Below are positions 1 to 11,169 of a stretch of DNA of 34,842 bases, piece after piece. Each line of letters opens with the position of its first letter. The stretch's first letter is position 1. The notes beneath the pieces are model-generated. The model was not told the DNA's origin, searched no databases, and worked only from the letters and a program-made list of their open reading frames with translations. Source of the stretch: Bacteroidota bacterium (GTDB lineage Bacteria > Bacteroidota > Bacteroidia > Chitinophagales > JADIYW01); NCBI GenBank assembly GCA_020436225.1, contig JAGQYE010000118.1:1-34842 (forward strand). The letters run 5' to 3'. A program made the translations under genes and the position numbers.

Positions 1-241
1 CCCAATCACTGAGGTTTACGGTTTTATTTGCCGGATTATAATGGTCGGTTAATGCACCGGGAACAGAGATAACTTGTACATCGAAAATGCCATTATCACG
101 CAACATTTTTTCTGCAATTTCTTTTCCTGTAAAACGAATCGGTATTTGTGAATATTCCTTAAATCTTCGTTGTAAAGTAGAACTTACGTACCAACTGATT
201 CCGCCTATTAATAATGAGATTATAATTATTCCGATATGCAT
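1..241 (-). CDS. Zinc metallopeptidase, YugP-like (N-terminal part, cut by window edge)
   Basis: Only the first 80 codons are present; the rest lies beyond the left edge. The ATG at 241 opens MHIGIIIISLLIGGISWYVS, a single membrane helix, followed by a segment with Q-I-P-I-R, TGKEIAEKMLRDNGI and PGALTDHYNPANKTVNLS. This order (membrane anchor, G-x-E-x-A, then the V-x-G-x-LTDHYxPxxxxxxLS stretch) is what I recall for the YugP / Zn_peptidase_2 family, membrane-bound zinc peptidases of unknown substrate. The HExxH zinc motif would lie further downstream and cannot be checked. No Shine-Dalgarno sequence is visible upstream. The assignment rests on recalled family similarity. Confidence 0.75.
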   Translation of the reverse strand, partial: MHIGIIIISLLIGGISWYVSSTLQRRFKEYSQIPIRFTGKEIAEKMLRDNGIFDVQVISVPGALTDHYNPANKTVNLSDW

Positions 242-299
242 GTGTTTATTTTAATAATTTTAATTGTAACAAATATAAAGTAAAAAAAGTTCCAAAAAG

Positions 300-368
300 A
301 GATTTCAGAATTCAGATTTCTGTTTAGTCATTAAAATTTTAAATCTCACATCTCATATCTTACTTCTA
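300..368. repeat. Two opposed arrays of degenerate 7-bp repeats
   Basis: At 300-320 the plus strand reads AGATTTC, AGAATTC, AGATTTC. At 341-368 it reads AAATCTC, ACATCTC, ATATCTT, ACTTCTA, which on the minus strand is a series of AGATNTN units. Two short arrays with the same 7-base period therefore face each other across about 20 bp. The transcript could fold into an imperfect AT-rich hairpin just after the stop codon of the TPR gene (372-374), so a 3'-end or terminator role is possible. Function is inferred only from position. Confidence 0.55.
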
Positions 369-371
369 AAA

Positions 372-2195
372 CTAAGTATCTCCGCGCAACTTTCTATACC
401 GTTTTCTTGCTTCTATGGCAAAAGTGCTGTCTTTGTATTCTAAGATTATTTTTTCGTAATAGGCTTTTGCTTTTTCATCATCTTTTAAATAATTCTGATA
501 GATATCACCCAAATAAAAAAGTGCATTGTCGGCGAGAATATCATTCGGAAAATTATCAACTATTTGCTCTAAATAATCAGCTGCTTTCTCATAATGTTGT
601 CGATCTTTTTCTATTAAATATTTTTGGAAGAAGACATCATCCGTCAGTGCGGTGCCGATATAATTATGTAAAATAAAATCTAAAGTATCTTCTGCAGCAT
701 CTAATTTATTTTGAAAACGCAACAAATCAGCTTTTGCAAAAAGTATTAAAGCGAAGTCGGTATCATCGGTGTTGAGATTATCTAAAATAAAAACAGATAA
801 ATCAATCGCATCATTCGAGATAAACTCTGTGGTATTGGCTTTTATAATTTTTAATTGTGTTTGCGCCCAAGCAAATTTTCCTTGATAATAAGCCAAACGC
901 GCATTTCGGAATTTGGCTTCTTCGCCAAGAGGATTTCCTTTTTGTTCTTTTTCAACTTGTGTATAGAGCAATAAACTTTCCCAAGGTTGGTCGGCAATAA
1001 TATAATAATCACCAAGTTGGAGTTTAGCTTTAGCTAAGAGTTCTTTTGGTGCTCTGCTGTTTTCTGTAATAGGCAACAAAATGGCAATTGCTGTGTCAAT
1101 TTCATGGATGTATAAGGCTTCTAATTGAGCTAACTCTATTTTGGCATTAATGGCATTGTAATCATCTTCATTATAATTGGCAATAAATGATAAATAGTTT
1201 TCTTTTAAAGATAGAAGTTGTGCAGTTGTATAATTAGGTGAGTTGACTAATTTATCTCGTTTCACATTTATCAACTCTAAGTTTGCCGTAACATACCACG
1301 AGCATTTAGTACCTTTGTTAACCACATATTGAAAACCTTTAATGGCTGCATCATAATCTTTCATGGCTGTAGCCGTTCGCGCAATTCGCATAATATTTAC
1401 ACCGTCTTCGTTGCGCAATATATCTAAGGATTTAGCTTGCAAAAGTGCGCCTTCAAAATCATTAAATTGCATATACAACCAAACCAATAACTCTTGATAC
1501 ACATACTCGTTTTTTTGTTTTTGAGTGCGTTGCAACAAGGCTTTTTCCAGCATATCTTTTTGTTCTTCTTCTTGAAGTAGTTGTTGTAAGCCTGTTTCTA
1601 TTGCTGTAAGATTATTGCTGTTTGTAGCTTCATCTAAATAGGCATTTATCATGCCGGCATAATCTTTTTTTAAGAATAAAAGACTTGCTAATTCTAAATT
1701 AAATGCTTGTTTGTTTTTTAATAATTCTTTGCCTTTTAGATATACCTTTTCTGCTAAATCTAACTGATTAAGTTGAATTAATTTTTTTGCTGTATTGTTG
1801 ATATCGTAAGGATTTGCAGGTAGCTCTTTCAATACTTTCTTAAACTGTTTTTCCGCATCATCAACCGCATTTTGTTTAAGATAAATATCCGCTAAATCCA
1901 ATAAATACATAGGGTTTTTATCTTCATTTTTATAGAGTGATTTCAGTACATCTTCTGCATTTTTATACTCTTTTAATTGAACTAATATATCGACATAATC
2001 TTTATAATATGTCTTTGGATTTTCTTGATATAAATCTTTAAAATACTCAGCAGCCTTAGCATATTCGCCATTTTCTAAAAACTGACGAGCGAGAAACAAC
2101 GTATAATTATTGTCTTGCGCTTGTACAATAAATGACACACTCAAAAATGTGAGTAGAACTATTTTTTTTAGGATGGAATTAAAGTAAACAAGCAT
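372..2195 (-). CDS. Exported tetratricopeptide-repeat protein
   Basis: I chose the ATG at 2195 (607 aa) over the upstream TTG at 2210 because it gives a clean signal peptide: Lys-Lys, then a hydrophobic run, and cleavage near FIVQAQ/D around residue 27. The rest is helical and built from TPR-like pairs, for example YLLDLADIYLKQNAVDDAEK near residue 100 and ALFYLGDIYQNYLKDDEKAK near the C-terminus. It has no catalytic motif, membrane helix or visible type IX C-terminal sorting domain, so a periplasmic scaffold or partner-binding role is the simplest reading. It lies 35 bp after the vanZ-like gene and probably shares the ruvA-sprA-gcvH transcript. A link to SprA is suggested only by position. 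Confidence 0.85.
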   Translation of the reverse strand: MLVYFNSILKKIVLLTFLSVSFIVQAQDNNYTLFLARQFLENGEYAKAAEYFKDLYQENPKTYYKDYVDILVQLKEYKNAEDVLKSLYKNEDKNPMYLLDLADIYLKQNAVDDAEKQFKKVLKELPANPYDINNTAKKLIQLNQLDLAEKVYLKGKELLKNKQAFNLELASLLFLKKDYAGMINAYLDEATNSNNLTAIETGLQQLLQEEEQKDMLEKALLQRTQKQKNEYVYQELLVWLYMQFNDFEGALLQAKSLDILRNEDGVNIMRIARTATAMKDYDAAIKGFQYVVNKGTKCSWYVTANLELINVKRDKLVNSPNYTTAQLLSLKENYLSFIANYNEDDYNAINAKIELAQLEALYIHEIDTAIAILLPITENSRAPKELLAKAKLQLGDYYIIADQPWESLLLYTQVEKEQKGNPLGEEAKFRNARLAYYQGKFAWAQTQLKIIKANTTEFISNDAIDLSVFILDNLNTDDTDFALILFAKADLLRFQNKLDAAEDTLDFILHNYIGTALTDDVFFQKYLIEKDRQHYEKAADYLEQIVDNFPNDILADNALFYLGDIYQNYLKDDEKAKAYYEKIILEYKDSTFAIEARKRYRKLRGDT

Positions 2196-2230
2196 AAGTA
2201 AACATATCAAAATTTGTGCTATTTCTAAAG

Positions 2231-2659
2231 TTAATTTGTCTTATGTACATTACATTTAAAAAGAATAGCCAAGAATACACCAAAAATATTGGCAGCAATA
2301 TCGTAAAAATCAAAACTACGATGTTGAATGAGTGAAGAACCCTGAATAATTTCAATGAAAATTCCTTGTGCAATACATAATCCTGCAGCAATGAAAAATG
2401 CTTTCTTATTTTGTTGAAGAAAACCTCTTAAAAACAAAAGAAATAAAACAAAATAAAGAAAACAGTGAACCAATTTGTCAAAATAAATCTTATCTAACCA
2501 ATCTTCTTTCGGAAAAGAACTTCCGGGCAGAAAGCACAAGAAAAAAATAATTCCTGACCAAAGTAGTGCAGGAATTATTCTTATTATTTTTTTGGAGTTC
2601 TCCAAAATTTGAATTAAAGGTTGAAGGCAATTTGTATTGCAATCAATTGTATTAGGCAA
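2231..2659 (-). CDS. VanZ-like membrane protein
   Basis: This is a small membrane protein with four hydrophobic helices. The first is around [20 protein letters not shown] and is followed by a [13 protein letters not shown] segment; a later [26 protein letters not shown] stretch matches the VanZ family pattern (D-K-x-x-H, then E-x-x-Q and R-x-x-D-x-x-D-x-x-A-N). Function in this phylum is unknown; VanZ of enterococci gives low-level teicoplanin resistance. No in-frame ATG exists. Candidate starts are TTG at 2659, whose reading frame overlaps the gcvH stop by 8 bp and would allow translational coupling, or TTG at 2605, immediately before the first helix. Family is confident, exact start is not. 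Confidence 0.8.
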   Translation of the reverse strand: MPNTIDCNTNCLQPLIQILENSKKIIRIIPALLWSGIIFFLCFLPGSSFPKEDWLDKIYFDKLVHCFLYFVLFLLFLRGFLQQNKKAFFIAAGLCIAQGIFIEIIQGSSLIQHRSFDFYDIAANIFGVFLAILFKCNVHKTN

Positions 2660-3029
2660 TTAGAGCTTGATAGCCGGCAGCATCTAAAAGCAATTCAATT
2701 TCTTCCGGATTACTGACTTTTATTTTAATCATCCAACCATCATCGTAAGGATTGCTGTTCACTAATTCCGGTTTATCTTTAAGTGCTTCGTTAAATTCTA
2801 GTACTTCACCCGAAATCGGTATAAATAAATCACTGACGGTTTTTACCGCTTCTACTGTTCCAAAAACAGCATCTTTTTCTATTGTATCACCAACGCAGTC
2901 AATGTCCACGAATATAATATCTCCGAGTTCACCTTGAGCAAAAGCTGTAATGCCTACTGTTGCTGTATCGCCATCTACACGAACCCATTCGTGTTCTTTT
3001 GAGTATCTTAAATCGCTTGGAATATTCAT
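2652..3029 (-). CDS. gcvH: Glycine cleavage system H protein
   Basis: At 125 aa this is the usual length for GcvH, the lipoyl carrier that shuttles the aminomethyl group between the P, T and L proteins of glycine cleavage. The N-terminus has the family pattern Y-S-K-E-H-E-W-V. The lipoylation site is in [14 protein letters not shown], with Lys63 as the modified residue, followed by the [11 protein letters not shown] and [10 protein letters not shown] stretches. The start is an ATG at 3029. It lies 64 bp after sprA. In many Bacteroidota gcvH sits next to sprA without other glycine cleavage genes, as here, so the linkage looks positional rather than metabolic. Confidence 0.97.
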   Translation of the reverse strand: MNIPSDLRYSKEHEWVRVDGDTATVGITAFAQGELGDIIFVDIDCVGDTIEKDAVFGTVEAVKTVSDLFIPISGEVLEFNEALKDKPELVNSNPYDDGWMIKIKVSNPEEIELLLDAAGYQALIA

Positions 3030-3093
3030 GAATTTTTTTTTGCTAAAATAAGTTTTTTTCCAAGAATAATATACTAAAAAATTGTTTCCAAAA

Positions 3094-6000
3094 TTAAGGT
3101 GTCAAAGAGAATCTGAAAGTGATGCCACCTCTATGTGAGCGTTGCGGATAAGATGCCAATGTAGCCGGAATGGTTTTTCTGAAATCGTAAAATAAACGAA
3201 CATTGAGCTTATTGTTGACGATATAATCAATAGTGGCAGCTAAAGAGATTGTTTTTTGTCCACTTGTTGGCTCGGCAATATTTTGGTCAAGTCGATAACT
3301 TACTGTTTTATCATCACGATAAGAAAAATCAGCACGTAAGTTGATATCGTTTTGCAACGTGATGCGTTTTCCTTTTATCTTAAATGGAATTTTGAATTTT
3401 GCAATCTTATAACCAACAGCGGCCACATATTCTGTAGTGCGTGTTTCAGTAAGTCGATAATCCAACAAACTTAACCCGAGAGTTCTGGCTTTCTTAAATT
3501 CGAAATTTGTGATTAAGCTGTTTTTCCAAGAAATCTCCACACCAATTAACGGAGAAAGTTGTTCGGTAATGATGACTTGCGGAATGGAATAATAAGCATA
3601 ATAATTTCCGGATAAGGAATCGATGCGCTGCGGAACATAGTAAAGATCTTCGTTGTAATAGCCGGGCTGACCTAAATAATTCAAATTAGTAATATACGAG
3701 CCGATGCTGAATGTTGAGCTGTATGCATGTGTAATATTGAATGACTTAAATAGCTTTTTGCCCCAAGATGTTTTAGCAATTCCATTATAAGATAAACGCC
3801 AGTTTGGCAACGGAACAGTTCTAAGCGGATTCAAACGAACTTTGTCCGGATCTTTTCCGGTATAAGCAGCAATTAAGGATGGCACTAACACATCTTGCGA
3901 GAAAGGTCCGTAACCTTCTTTAAAATTAGGCAAGCTGATGCTATCATTAATATATATACTATCTGAAAGTGGATTTTTATCTCCAAATTTTTGAGAATAC
4001 GTTTCGCGTAATTCTTGGAATTTATAGAATGCGTTGCTGAAATTATTATCATCTACTTTACTGAAGATGGTTTTCAACATCAAAAACGACATCGACATAT
4101 TTCCGTTCACTTGTGGAGTTAGATGCTGATAAGGTTGATTAGCTCCGGTTGTTTTAAAGAACTCGGAATACGTTTCGCCTTGTGTTTTGTTCATCGAGAT
4201 ATCTAAATGGAAATCGCGATATAATTCTAAGGAAACACGCAAATTAAATGTCTTTTGTCTGGTTTGGATGAATTGGTAATTAAGTAAAGAGTCTGATGAT
4301 ATTAAACCTCTGCCTGCCAATTTGTTGAGCCAATTGGTATCTCTCTGTGCACCAAATAAAAATGCTCCTCCCGGTGCATGTTGTTTGAAATCTTGACCAA
4401 ATAATAAAGGTGAAGCCATTAATCCGGGCAATATAGTTGTGTTTTTTACATCATAACTAATGGATGCGCGTTGTAACATCAGAAGCGGACGCATAACATA
4501 TTCCAATTTAGGATTTGCAGGAACAGATAATTGTTTTTTCGACATTTTTAATTGTCGCAAATCATTTTTAAGTTGTTTTTTCTGTGCAACTAATTGCTTG
4601 ATATCTTCTTTAGTTTTTGAAGTATCTTTTTCAGCTTCTTCGATTTCTTTAATCTTCTTTTCGATTTCTTCTTTCTTTTTAATTATTTTTTCGTCGGCTG
4701 CATTTTCTTGGTCATTATATTTTGCTAATGCGTCAGCATATTCTTGCTTTGTTTTCTTTGGATTGTTTAATGTATAAGCTTTTAAGAATTTCGACTTTTG
4801 ATACAATTTTGTAAAGTTGATGTCGCCGGTAATTTGATAGTTTTGTCCGTTTTTAACAGTATTTCCTAAACTCTTTAATGCTAAAGAAGAAGCAAGATAA
4901 TCATACGTTGCGCCATATCGAGTTTTGATGTTCATCCAATCAAAAGCCGGGAAATATTGTAATGGCAAATTATATGCAGCATTGAAGATATGACTGTAGC
5001 CAACATTTCTTCCGAATTTCCAAAAATTATTTCTAACAGAATCGCGTTTCTCTTTTGTATCAATAGCACCAATAGGCTCGTCGATAACTGCTTTGTTGTT
5101 GGCTGTAAAGTCTATGCTGATGGATTTTGTTAAGTTATATTTCAAACTCCAGAATCTATCCCAAGTAAAATATTTTTCAAATGTTTCCGGTAATACCAAG
5201 CCATCGCCACCAATATCTCTTATTTTCTGTACACCATATTGCCTGTTGATGTCTGTTCTAAATGAAATATTATTTGGTTTTAGGTTGATATTAAATGCTT
5301 TGATGGCTTTGAGATGTTCACTGTTGTTTTTTACCTTTTTAAATGGTTGCCAAACCAATGGTTTTGGTGAAAAATTCCAGCCGATAGAACCTCTATGTCT
5401 GGTTATCGTTTCTTTTTCAATAATCGGATTGCTCTTTTCAGTTTGCGTGTAAGCATAAGTGAAATTAAAATTCTCGAAGTCGTAAACTCTTGGTGTTTTA
5501 TTCGGGTTTGTTCTTTCTTTATGGAAATTGGTTACGTTAATACTTTTGATAGTGGTGATATCTTGAGCCACACGTTTGGTAGAGTCAATTAATTCTTCTT
5601 TTCTATCTTTAGATAGATTTGCATCGGCATTAATAGCATCAAATTTATCTTTTAATTCTACGTCTAATTCATAAGGATCATATTTTGGCGTACTGATAGC
5701 TTGTGAAAATTGAGCATAAACCGGAATTTTTAAACCGGCTTTTTCAGGAATTAAATTTCCTAATTGCAAGTTAGTAGCAACATCATATTGATAATAATTA
5801 TCACGATATCGATCGTTCAATCGTTGTTCTAAATCGCCGTAACCAATAGTATGCATGTTGCCCGAAAGCACAACATTTCCGAGGTTTCCAAGTTGCATAT
5901 CTACACGACCTAATGCTGCCCAGCCTTTGCTTTCATCAAAGCCAGACATGCGCAATTCATTTACCCAAACTTCAGCACATTTTGGAAGTCCGTCATCAGT

Positions 6001-9000
6001 AGCGTCATTTTCTCCGATAATGCGTTTTGGATTTCGAATGCCCAGCATCAATACAGATGCGACACCTAAATCCGGATTACCTTTTATGCTTATTTTATCT
6101 CCGTTGCCTAAGGTAACTTCATAAGGTAATATCTGCGAAGCATTATTTTGATTTCTAATTTGCTTGACAGTAGTCAAACTATCTAACAAAATATTCAATT
6201 GATTAGAATCCGGCCAAATCAATTGCCTGTCTAAGTCACTTTCAGGATTGTAATTGCCGGCTGGTGTTACTTTCAGCGGAATTTCATATTCGTAATAGTT
6301 ATCTGTGAAGTCTGAACCAATACGCATAAAGAGAGAAATGTCGTTGTCTTTTATTTGGAATAAAGAACCTTTGTCGCCAGGAAAATTTTCAGCATGTGTA
6401 AATAATTTCATGCGTTTATAATTTCGCAAGTCTAAATCAGTTGTTTTAAACACAGCACGTGCGTCGCCATCTTCTAATGCACAAACTTGTAAGCTCATGG
6501 CTTGTTCGTTTTGGAGTGCATTATTATAACCACTGATATTTTGCTCTCGGTTGATTCCCGGCGGAATAGCATAAGGAATTGGTGTTCGAGTAGAATTTTC
6601 TTCTACACTGACAGAAGAAACATTGAATTCTGTTCCGCTAACATCATCGCCCGGAAGTTGTTCGCCCGGGTTGGATAAAGATAAATCATATTTTCGCCAC
6701 TGATTTCTAACTAATCCAAATTCTGCAAGACGCATAGTTACACTGTCAGTGAAATCGGAAAGAATTAAACGAACAAAACGAATAGAACGGAAATCGGAAA
6801 TATTGCCCACACGAGATTCAAATTCTTTAATTGGAATTTTTACTTGATACCAATATGCCGAATCATTTCCATTCATACTGAAGCCTTGTTTGCTAGCAAT
6901 GTAAGGTGAGTTAGCCAAGAAATTCTCATCAAATGCAACTCTATATTGGAAATATTCTTCGGTTTCGTTTAAGGTGTTGTCGTTGTTTAAATCTTCGTTG
7001 TCGGGTTGTGTTTTTGAGTTGCCGTTTACATTATCACCGGATAAATTGTTGGAAGAGTTGCCTTGAGGATTAGAAAAATCTTTATATCGGGTAATGACGC
7101 CTGCATTGCCATCAAAACGATCGTCTCTGTTAAATACATAATCATCGTTTGATGGGTCATTGTTTGCTTTATCTAAAGCTGCCGAATTGGTAACTACAGA
7201 CGCTAAACGACTAAGATAATTTGCATAAAAGTTACGTTCTGCATCGTTATTTAAACCATCTAATCCAACATCTTGTTGTTTAATCACATCCGGATCAGCA
7301 TCAAAGCTATTGGTTAATGCATTTTGAATGGTTGGCGTTACGCCCCAATTTGATGTATCAACTGTTGTGCCGCCATTCGGTCGAGGTAATCCATTTTCAT
7401 ATTGTTTCCTGGAATCTTTTAAAATATCTTCGGATAAATTTCCCAATTGGATATATAGATTTCCTTTTCTGTCTGCACCGGAAAACTTAAATGGATCAAG
7501 CACCCAGAATTGAATAAATTCTATATTGGCAGCTTCAAAATCGCTAGTTGATTCTATGGTTCGCATAATGCCACCCCAACGCGTTTCAGGATTATTTAAT
7601 TGTCCTTGTGTGTTTACACCTTTGGAATATGCAGTTGGCGTTGTTTCGTAATTATAAGGTCCTCTTTCTTTAGGGAAATAAGATAAATCTAAGGTATAAA
7701 GTGGAGGATTGGTTATAGTAGAATTTTGTCTGTTTTTAAATACATCATTTTCATAAAACTGACGCGTGTAAATGTTATTATTTGTTTGGTCGCGGACAGC
7801 ACTATTTAGTGGATTGCTACTGCTGGTTCCTAAAAAGATAGGGTCAATCGAATACCAAGATAATTTAGCTCTGTTAAAACCATAAGCTAAGCTGTCGCTT
7901 AATCGGGCCTCCGGAAATTTCTCAACACCAAAAATATTCGGCATTGCTTTTGGCGCTGATGCTAATGACCAAGTTAGGTAACTGCCTTTTAAATCGAACA
8001 TAGTGCTTGCACCTTCAAAGTCATCTACATAAACTGTTCCGGCATCATCAATATTTATCGCTTTTGAATGTCCGGGAATAAATAAGGCAGCTTCGCCTGC
8101 TGCGGTTACTTTTGAAGGCTCTTTAGTATCTTGCGCCGTTATTTTATTGAAGATTCGTGTAATTCCTTTCGATTCGGTTGCATAGTTAAAGTCGATTCCA
8201 ATCACATTATTTTTTACAGGATCGTCATTGAAGTTTACTTTTTGTGTGAAAGGTTTTTCTGCCAATCGCATGTGTGTAAATCCGATATTAAAGTTTTTAT
8301 TTACGGCATAATCTAAACGAGTACCAAATAAAGATTTATTGACAACACCAAATAATACATTGTTCTCAAATTTTATGTCGATAGGTACACCGGAATTTAA
8401 TATACCTTGGTTGATAATTACCACTTCGCCAATTCCATAGTTGACTGTAAAATCTACATTTTCTACTAACTGATTTCCTCCTGCAGAAACGGTTACAGAA
8501 CCTTGTGGTAAATTAAATGCACCAGGTAAATGGAAAGTGCTATTGTCTGTACCTCTGTATTTTCCTTTAATCAAGAATCGATTGAATTCGGGAAATTGTT
8601 GTGCAGCAAATTTTGTTGTATCATATAAATAACGATAAGCATATTTTGCGGCAACGTTGGCATCACCAATTTTATTTGCGAGATAATCGCCGAATGGTTC
8701 TAAAACAGGGAAAATAATTTTTCCATTTTTAGGAACGATAGTTACATCCGGAATAAAATCGAACTTACCATCACTTTGTGGGTCGAGTTGCGAATTTAGA
8801 TTGTCGAGATTTAAAACTCTAATTAATTGTTGACCGGCAATGGCGTTTGGTGCCGGATCCGTTGGTAGGTAACGCTTTTGACCGCCGCCCGGATCTTGAT
8901 AATAAATATCTAAATAAAATTCTTCAGGACTAACATTGTAAGCGCCTAAAGAGTAAATATTTTTCATCATTAAATCCCAAATAGGTTCTGTTGTTCGAAC

Positions 9001-10491
9001 AGAAGTTGCTTTCAACATTTTTACGGCAATAATTTGGTCTTTAGTTTTTGTAGTATCTGCTAAAGGTGGTAAGTCGGATGCAAATTCTCCCAATTGATAG
9101 ACTTTGCCATTGACAGTATATTGTATGGCGACGCCTAATACTTCGTCCGGACGAAGTTGTTGGTTTAAAGAGATATAGCCTAATTGTGGTTGGAATGTAT
9201 ATTCTGTAGATGAAAGTTTTCTGGCACTTACTTTTTCAAAATCATCAACAGCTTGTAAGCCGTGCCCTTCTAAAAAGCTGATACATCTTGCCGGATCTCT
9301 AAAATTTTGTGCATCGGCACTATTTCTTAAAATATTATATAGATTATTGGAATTGTTTTCCGGATATGGAGTTGTATTTCCATTTAAAATTGCCGGATTA
9401 TGTACTTTGCTGATTTCTCCTAAATCTTGGAAAGCAACCATTTCACGCACATCAGTAGTTTGTCTTGTTTTATTGGTTACCCAAACTTCTATTTTATTAA
9501 TAACTGTTTGTGCACTGATGAATGGCAATTTGCTCAAACTTTGTTCATATACATCTCTGAAATATTGAGCAATAAAAAAGTGACGATTATCTTCGTATTC
9601 ATCAGCTTTTAAAGAAAAGGTTTTGGTTTGTGCGCCATTCTCAATTCGGATAGATTCTGATTTTGATTTTTGTTGTGATAAAACATTGGTAATAGTCAAT
9701 CGTCCAAAGCGAAGTTGTGTTTTTACACCAAATAAATTTTGTGGCCCTTTGATTAAAGCACTTCGAAGAGGCATACTCACATTTCCAAATTCTAATGCTT
9801 GGATGATGTCATCTTCTTTGCCTTTGTAGCCCAACTTCATTTGGTTTTCAAAAGCGAAGCCGGAATTGGTATTGTAATTAATGCCCAATTTTAATTTATC
9901 TCCGATTGATGCTTGTAAACCCAATTGAATATTCATATCAAAATCGAAGTTGATATTTCTACGTTGGTTTTGTAATAAAACAGGATTATCTGTTCTTTGA
10001 GAGTTGACGCCAACAGTTACATCAACATTTCCTTGAGGTTTAATTTCGATTTTTGTTCCGCCGAGAAATCGGTTCGTTAATTCCGGTCCTTGATACAAGA
10101 ATGGTTGCTTACTTTTCCTTTCAGCTAAGTCGATTGCTCTGGAGCGTTGTTGAAAATAATCTTGTTCGGATTGCTTGGCAGTATATTCAACATATTCGTT
10201 GTATGTCATATAAGTCGGCGTTTTGTAATACGTGTCACCGATTTTTTCATACACGATATATTTGTTGGTTTTAGGATCATAATCTACATACTTCTTGATG
10301 ATAGATGGATCTTTGAGGTCGATAGTGGAAGTTGGTTTATCAATGATGAAATTTGTATTTCTATCTTTGATTGGAAACTTAAGTTGGATAGTTGACGTGT
10401 CGGTAGCTTGAGCAAATACAAAAAAACTGTATAAAAGGCATACAGTAAACGAGAGTAAACGAAATATATAGTTATGTGTAGTTTTTCTCAC
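3094..10491 (-). CDS. sprA: Type IX secretion outer-membrane translocon SprA (Sov)
   Basis: This 2465-aa protein has a signal peptide ([10 protein letters not shown], a hydrophobic run, cleavage near FVFAQA) and then almost continuous amphipathic beta strand, ending in an aromatic-terminated strand [11 protein letters not shown]. SprA forms the very large outer-membrane barrel through which type IX cargo leaves the cell. Length, the N-terminal plug-like region, the [10 protein letters not shown] motif and the [10 protein letters not shown] motif all match the family as I recall it. The start is GTG at 10491, 21 bp after ruvA, implying co-transcription. A lysine/glutamate-rich segment near residues 1915-1990 is predicted coiled coil and sits inside the barrel region. 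No other type IX genes (gldKLMN, sprE, sprT, porV) are in the window. Confidence 0.96.
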   Translation of the reverse strand: MRKTTHNYIFRLLSFTVCLLYSFFVFAQATDTSTIQLKFPIKDRNTNFIIDKPTSTIDLKDPSIIKKYVDYDPKTNKYIVYEKIGDTYYKTPTYMTYNEYVEYTAKQSEQDYFQQRSRAIDLAERKSKQPFLYQGPELTNRFLGGTKIEIKPQGNVDVTVGVNSQRTDNPVLLQNQRRNINFDFDMNIQLGLQASIGDKLKLGINYNTNSGFAFENQMKLGYKGKEDDIIQALEFGNVSMPLRSALIKGPQNLFGVKTQLRFGRLTITNVLSQQKSKSESIRIENGAQTKTFSLKADEYEDNRHFFIAQYFRDVYEQSLSKLPFISAQTVINKIEVWVTNKTRQTTDVREMVAFQDLGEISKVHNPAILNGNTTPYPENNSNNLYNILRNSADAQNFRDPARCISFLEGHGLQAVDDFEKVSARKLSSTEYTFQPQLGYISLNQQLRPDEVLGVAIQYTVNGKVYQLGEFASDLPPLADTTKTKDQIIAVKMLKATSVRTTEPIWDLMMKNIYSLGAYNVSPEEFYLDIYYQDPGGGQKRYLPTDPAPNAIAGQQLIRVLNLDNLNSQLDPQSDGKFDFIPDVTIVPKNGKIIFPVLEPFGDYLANKIGDANVAAKYAYRYLYDTTKFAAQQFPEFNRFLIKGKYRGTDNSTFHLPGAFNLPQGSVTVSAGGNQLVENVDFTVNYGIGEVVIINQGILNSGVPIDIKFENNVLFGVVNKSLFGTRLDYAVNKNFNIGFTHMRLAEKPFTQKVNFNDDPVKNNVIGIDFNYATESKGITRIFNKITAQDTKEPSKVTAAGEAALFIPGHSKAINIDDAGTVYVDDFEGASTMFDLKGSYLTWSLASAPKAMPNIFGVEKFPEARLSDSLAYGFNRAKLSWYSIDPIFLGTSSSNPLNSAVRDQTNNNIYTRQFYENDVFKNRQNSTITNPPLYTLDLSYFPKERGPYNYETTPTAYSKGVNTQGQLNNPETRWGGIMRTIESTSDFEAANIEFIQFWVLDPFKFSGADRKGNLYIQLGNLSEDILKDSRKQYENGLPRPNGGTTVDTSNWGVTPTIQNALTNSFDADPDVIKQQDVGLDGLNNDAERNFYANYLSRLASVVTNSAALDKANNDPSNDDYVFNRDDRFDGNAGVITRYKDFSNPQGNSSNNLSGDNVNGNSKTQPDNEDLNNDNTLNETEEYFQYRVAFDENFLANSPYIASKQGFSMNGNDSAYWYQVKIPIKEFESRVGNISDFRSIRFVRLILSDFTDSVTMRLAEFGLVRNQWRKYDLSLSNPGEQLPGDDVSGTEFNVSSVSVEENSTRTPIPYAIPPGINREQNISGYNNALQNEQAMSLQVCALEDGDARAVFKTTDLDLRNYKRMKLFTHAENFPGDKGSLFQIKDNDISLFMRIGSDFTDNYYEYEIPLKVTPAGNYNPESDLDRQLIWPDSNQLNILLDSLTTVKQIRNQNNASQILPYEVTLGNGDKISIKGNPDLGVASVLMLGIRNPKRIIGENDATDDGLPKCAEVWVNELRMSGFDESKGWAALGRVDMQLGNLGNVVLSGNMHTIGYGDLEQRLNDRYRDNYYQYDVATNLQLGNLIPEKAGLKIPVYAQFSQAISTPKYDPYELDVELKDKFDAINADANLSKDRKEELIDSTKRVAQDITTIKSINVTNFHKERTNPNKTPRVYDFENFNFTYAYTQTEKSNPIIEKETITRHRGSIGWNFSPKPLVWQPFKKVKNNSEHLKAIKAFNINLKPNNISFRTDINRQYGVQKIRDIGGDGLVLPETFEKYFTWDRFWSLKYNLTKSISIDFTANNKAVIDEPIGAIDTKEKRDSVRNNFWKFGRNVGYSHIFNAAYNLPLQYFPAFDWMNIKTRYGATYDYLASSLALKSLGNTVKNGQNYQITGDINFTKLYQKSKFLKAYTLNNPKKTKQEYADALAKYNDQENAADEKIIKKKEEIEKKIKEIEEAEKDTSKTKEDIKQLVAQKKQLKNDLRQLKMSKKQLSVPANPKLEYVMRPLLMLQRASISYDVKNTTILPGLMASPLLFGQDFKQHAPGGAFLFGAQRDTNWLNKLAGRGLISSDSLLNYQFIQTRQKTFNLRVSLELYRDFHLDISMNKTQGETYSEFFKTTGANQPYQHLTPQVNGNMSMSFLMLKTIFSKVDDNNFSNAFYKFQELRETYSQKFGDKNPLSDSIYINDSISLPNFKEGYGPFSQDVLVPSLIAAYTGKDPDKVRLNPLRTVPLPNWRLSYNGIAKTSWGKKLFKSFNITHAYSSTFSIGSYITNLNYLGQPGYYNEDLYYVPQRIDSLSGNYYAYYSIPQVIITEQLSPLIGVEISWKNSLITNFEFKKARTLGLSLLDYRLTETRTTEYVAAVGYKIAKFKIPFKIKGKRITLQNDINLRADFSYRDDKTVSYRLDQNIAEPTSGQKTISLAATIDYIVNNKLNVRLFYDFRKTIPATLASYPQRSHRGGITFRFSLTP

Positions 10492-10512
10492 TAAAAATTA
10501 AATGCTACAAAT

Positions 10513-11109
10513 TTATAAATTTTTTAGGCTCAATTTTATCAATTCTTCGACTGATTGAAGATTGCTCTTTTCGTTATAAGCTTTAGCAATAGCTTTTTCT
10601 GCTTGAGATTTTTGAAATCCAAGCATAGTTAATGCAGCCAATGCCTCTTCGTTCATTACAGCGACGTGCTGATTCGTAGAAATATGTTCAATACTTTCTG
10701 CAATTGGTTCTTTCTTTAGTTTATCTTTTAATTCAAGAATTAAGCGTTGTGCCGATTTTGGCCCAATTCCTTTTATTGATTGTATTAAACGCACATCTCC
10801 TTGAATTATTGCTTTCTGAAACTCTTGAACACTAAGTGAAGACAAAACTAAACGCGCAGTATTTGGCCCGATTCCGGAAACAGAAATCAAATAAAGAAAC
10901 ATGTTTTTTTCTTCTTCAGAAATAAATCCAAACAAAATATGAGCATCTTCGCGGACAACTAAATGCGTGAATAATTTTGCGTGTTTTTCATTTTCTAACT
11001 GAGAAAAAGTGTTTAATGTGATATGAACAAAATAGGCCACTCCGTTACACTCAATATAAACATGCGTGGGTGTTTTATAGGTGATTTCTCCGTTGATGTA
11101 TGCGAGCAT
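10513..11109 (-). CDS. ruvA: Holliday junction branch migration protein RuvA
   Basis: The 198-aa protein has the standard RuvA plan. Residues 1-63 form the OB fold (MLAYINGEIT through ILFGFISEEE). Two helix-hairpin-helix motifs follow, VSGIGPNTARLVLS at 77-90 and IKGIGPKSAQRLILEL at 112-127, which bind the junction backbone. The C-terminal domain at about 150-198 (EEALAALTMLGF) contacts the RuvB ATPase. RuvA tetramers hold the four-way junction for RuvB during recombinational repair. It is the first gene of the ruvA-sprA-gcvH-vanZ-TPR cluster; the 60 bp upstream is the likely promoter region, where I see only a poor -7 box (TATTTTG). Confidence 0.98.
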   Translation of the reverse strand: MLAYINGEITYKTPTHVYIECNGVAYFVHITLNTFSQLENEKHAKLFTHLVVREDAHILFGFISEEEKNMFLYLISVSGIGPNTARLVLSSLSVQEFQKAIIQGDVRLIQSIKGIGPKSAQRLILELKDKLKKEPIAESIEHISTNQHVAVMNEEALAALTMLGFQKSQAEKAIAKAYNEKSNLQSVEELIKLSLKNL

Positions 11110-11169
11110 AGTTTTTGGTTGGTGTGAGTTGTCGTTTTAGCAACACAAAATACCAAAAATTATATAAAA

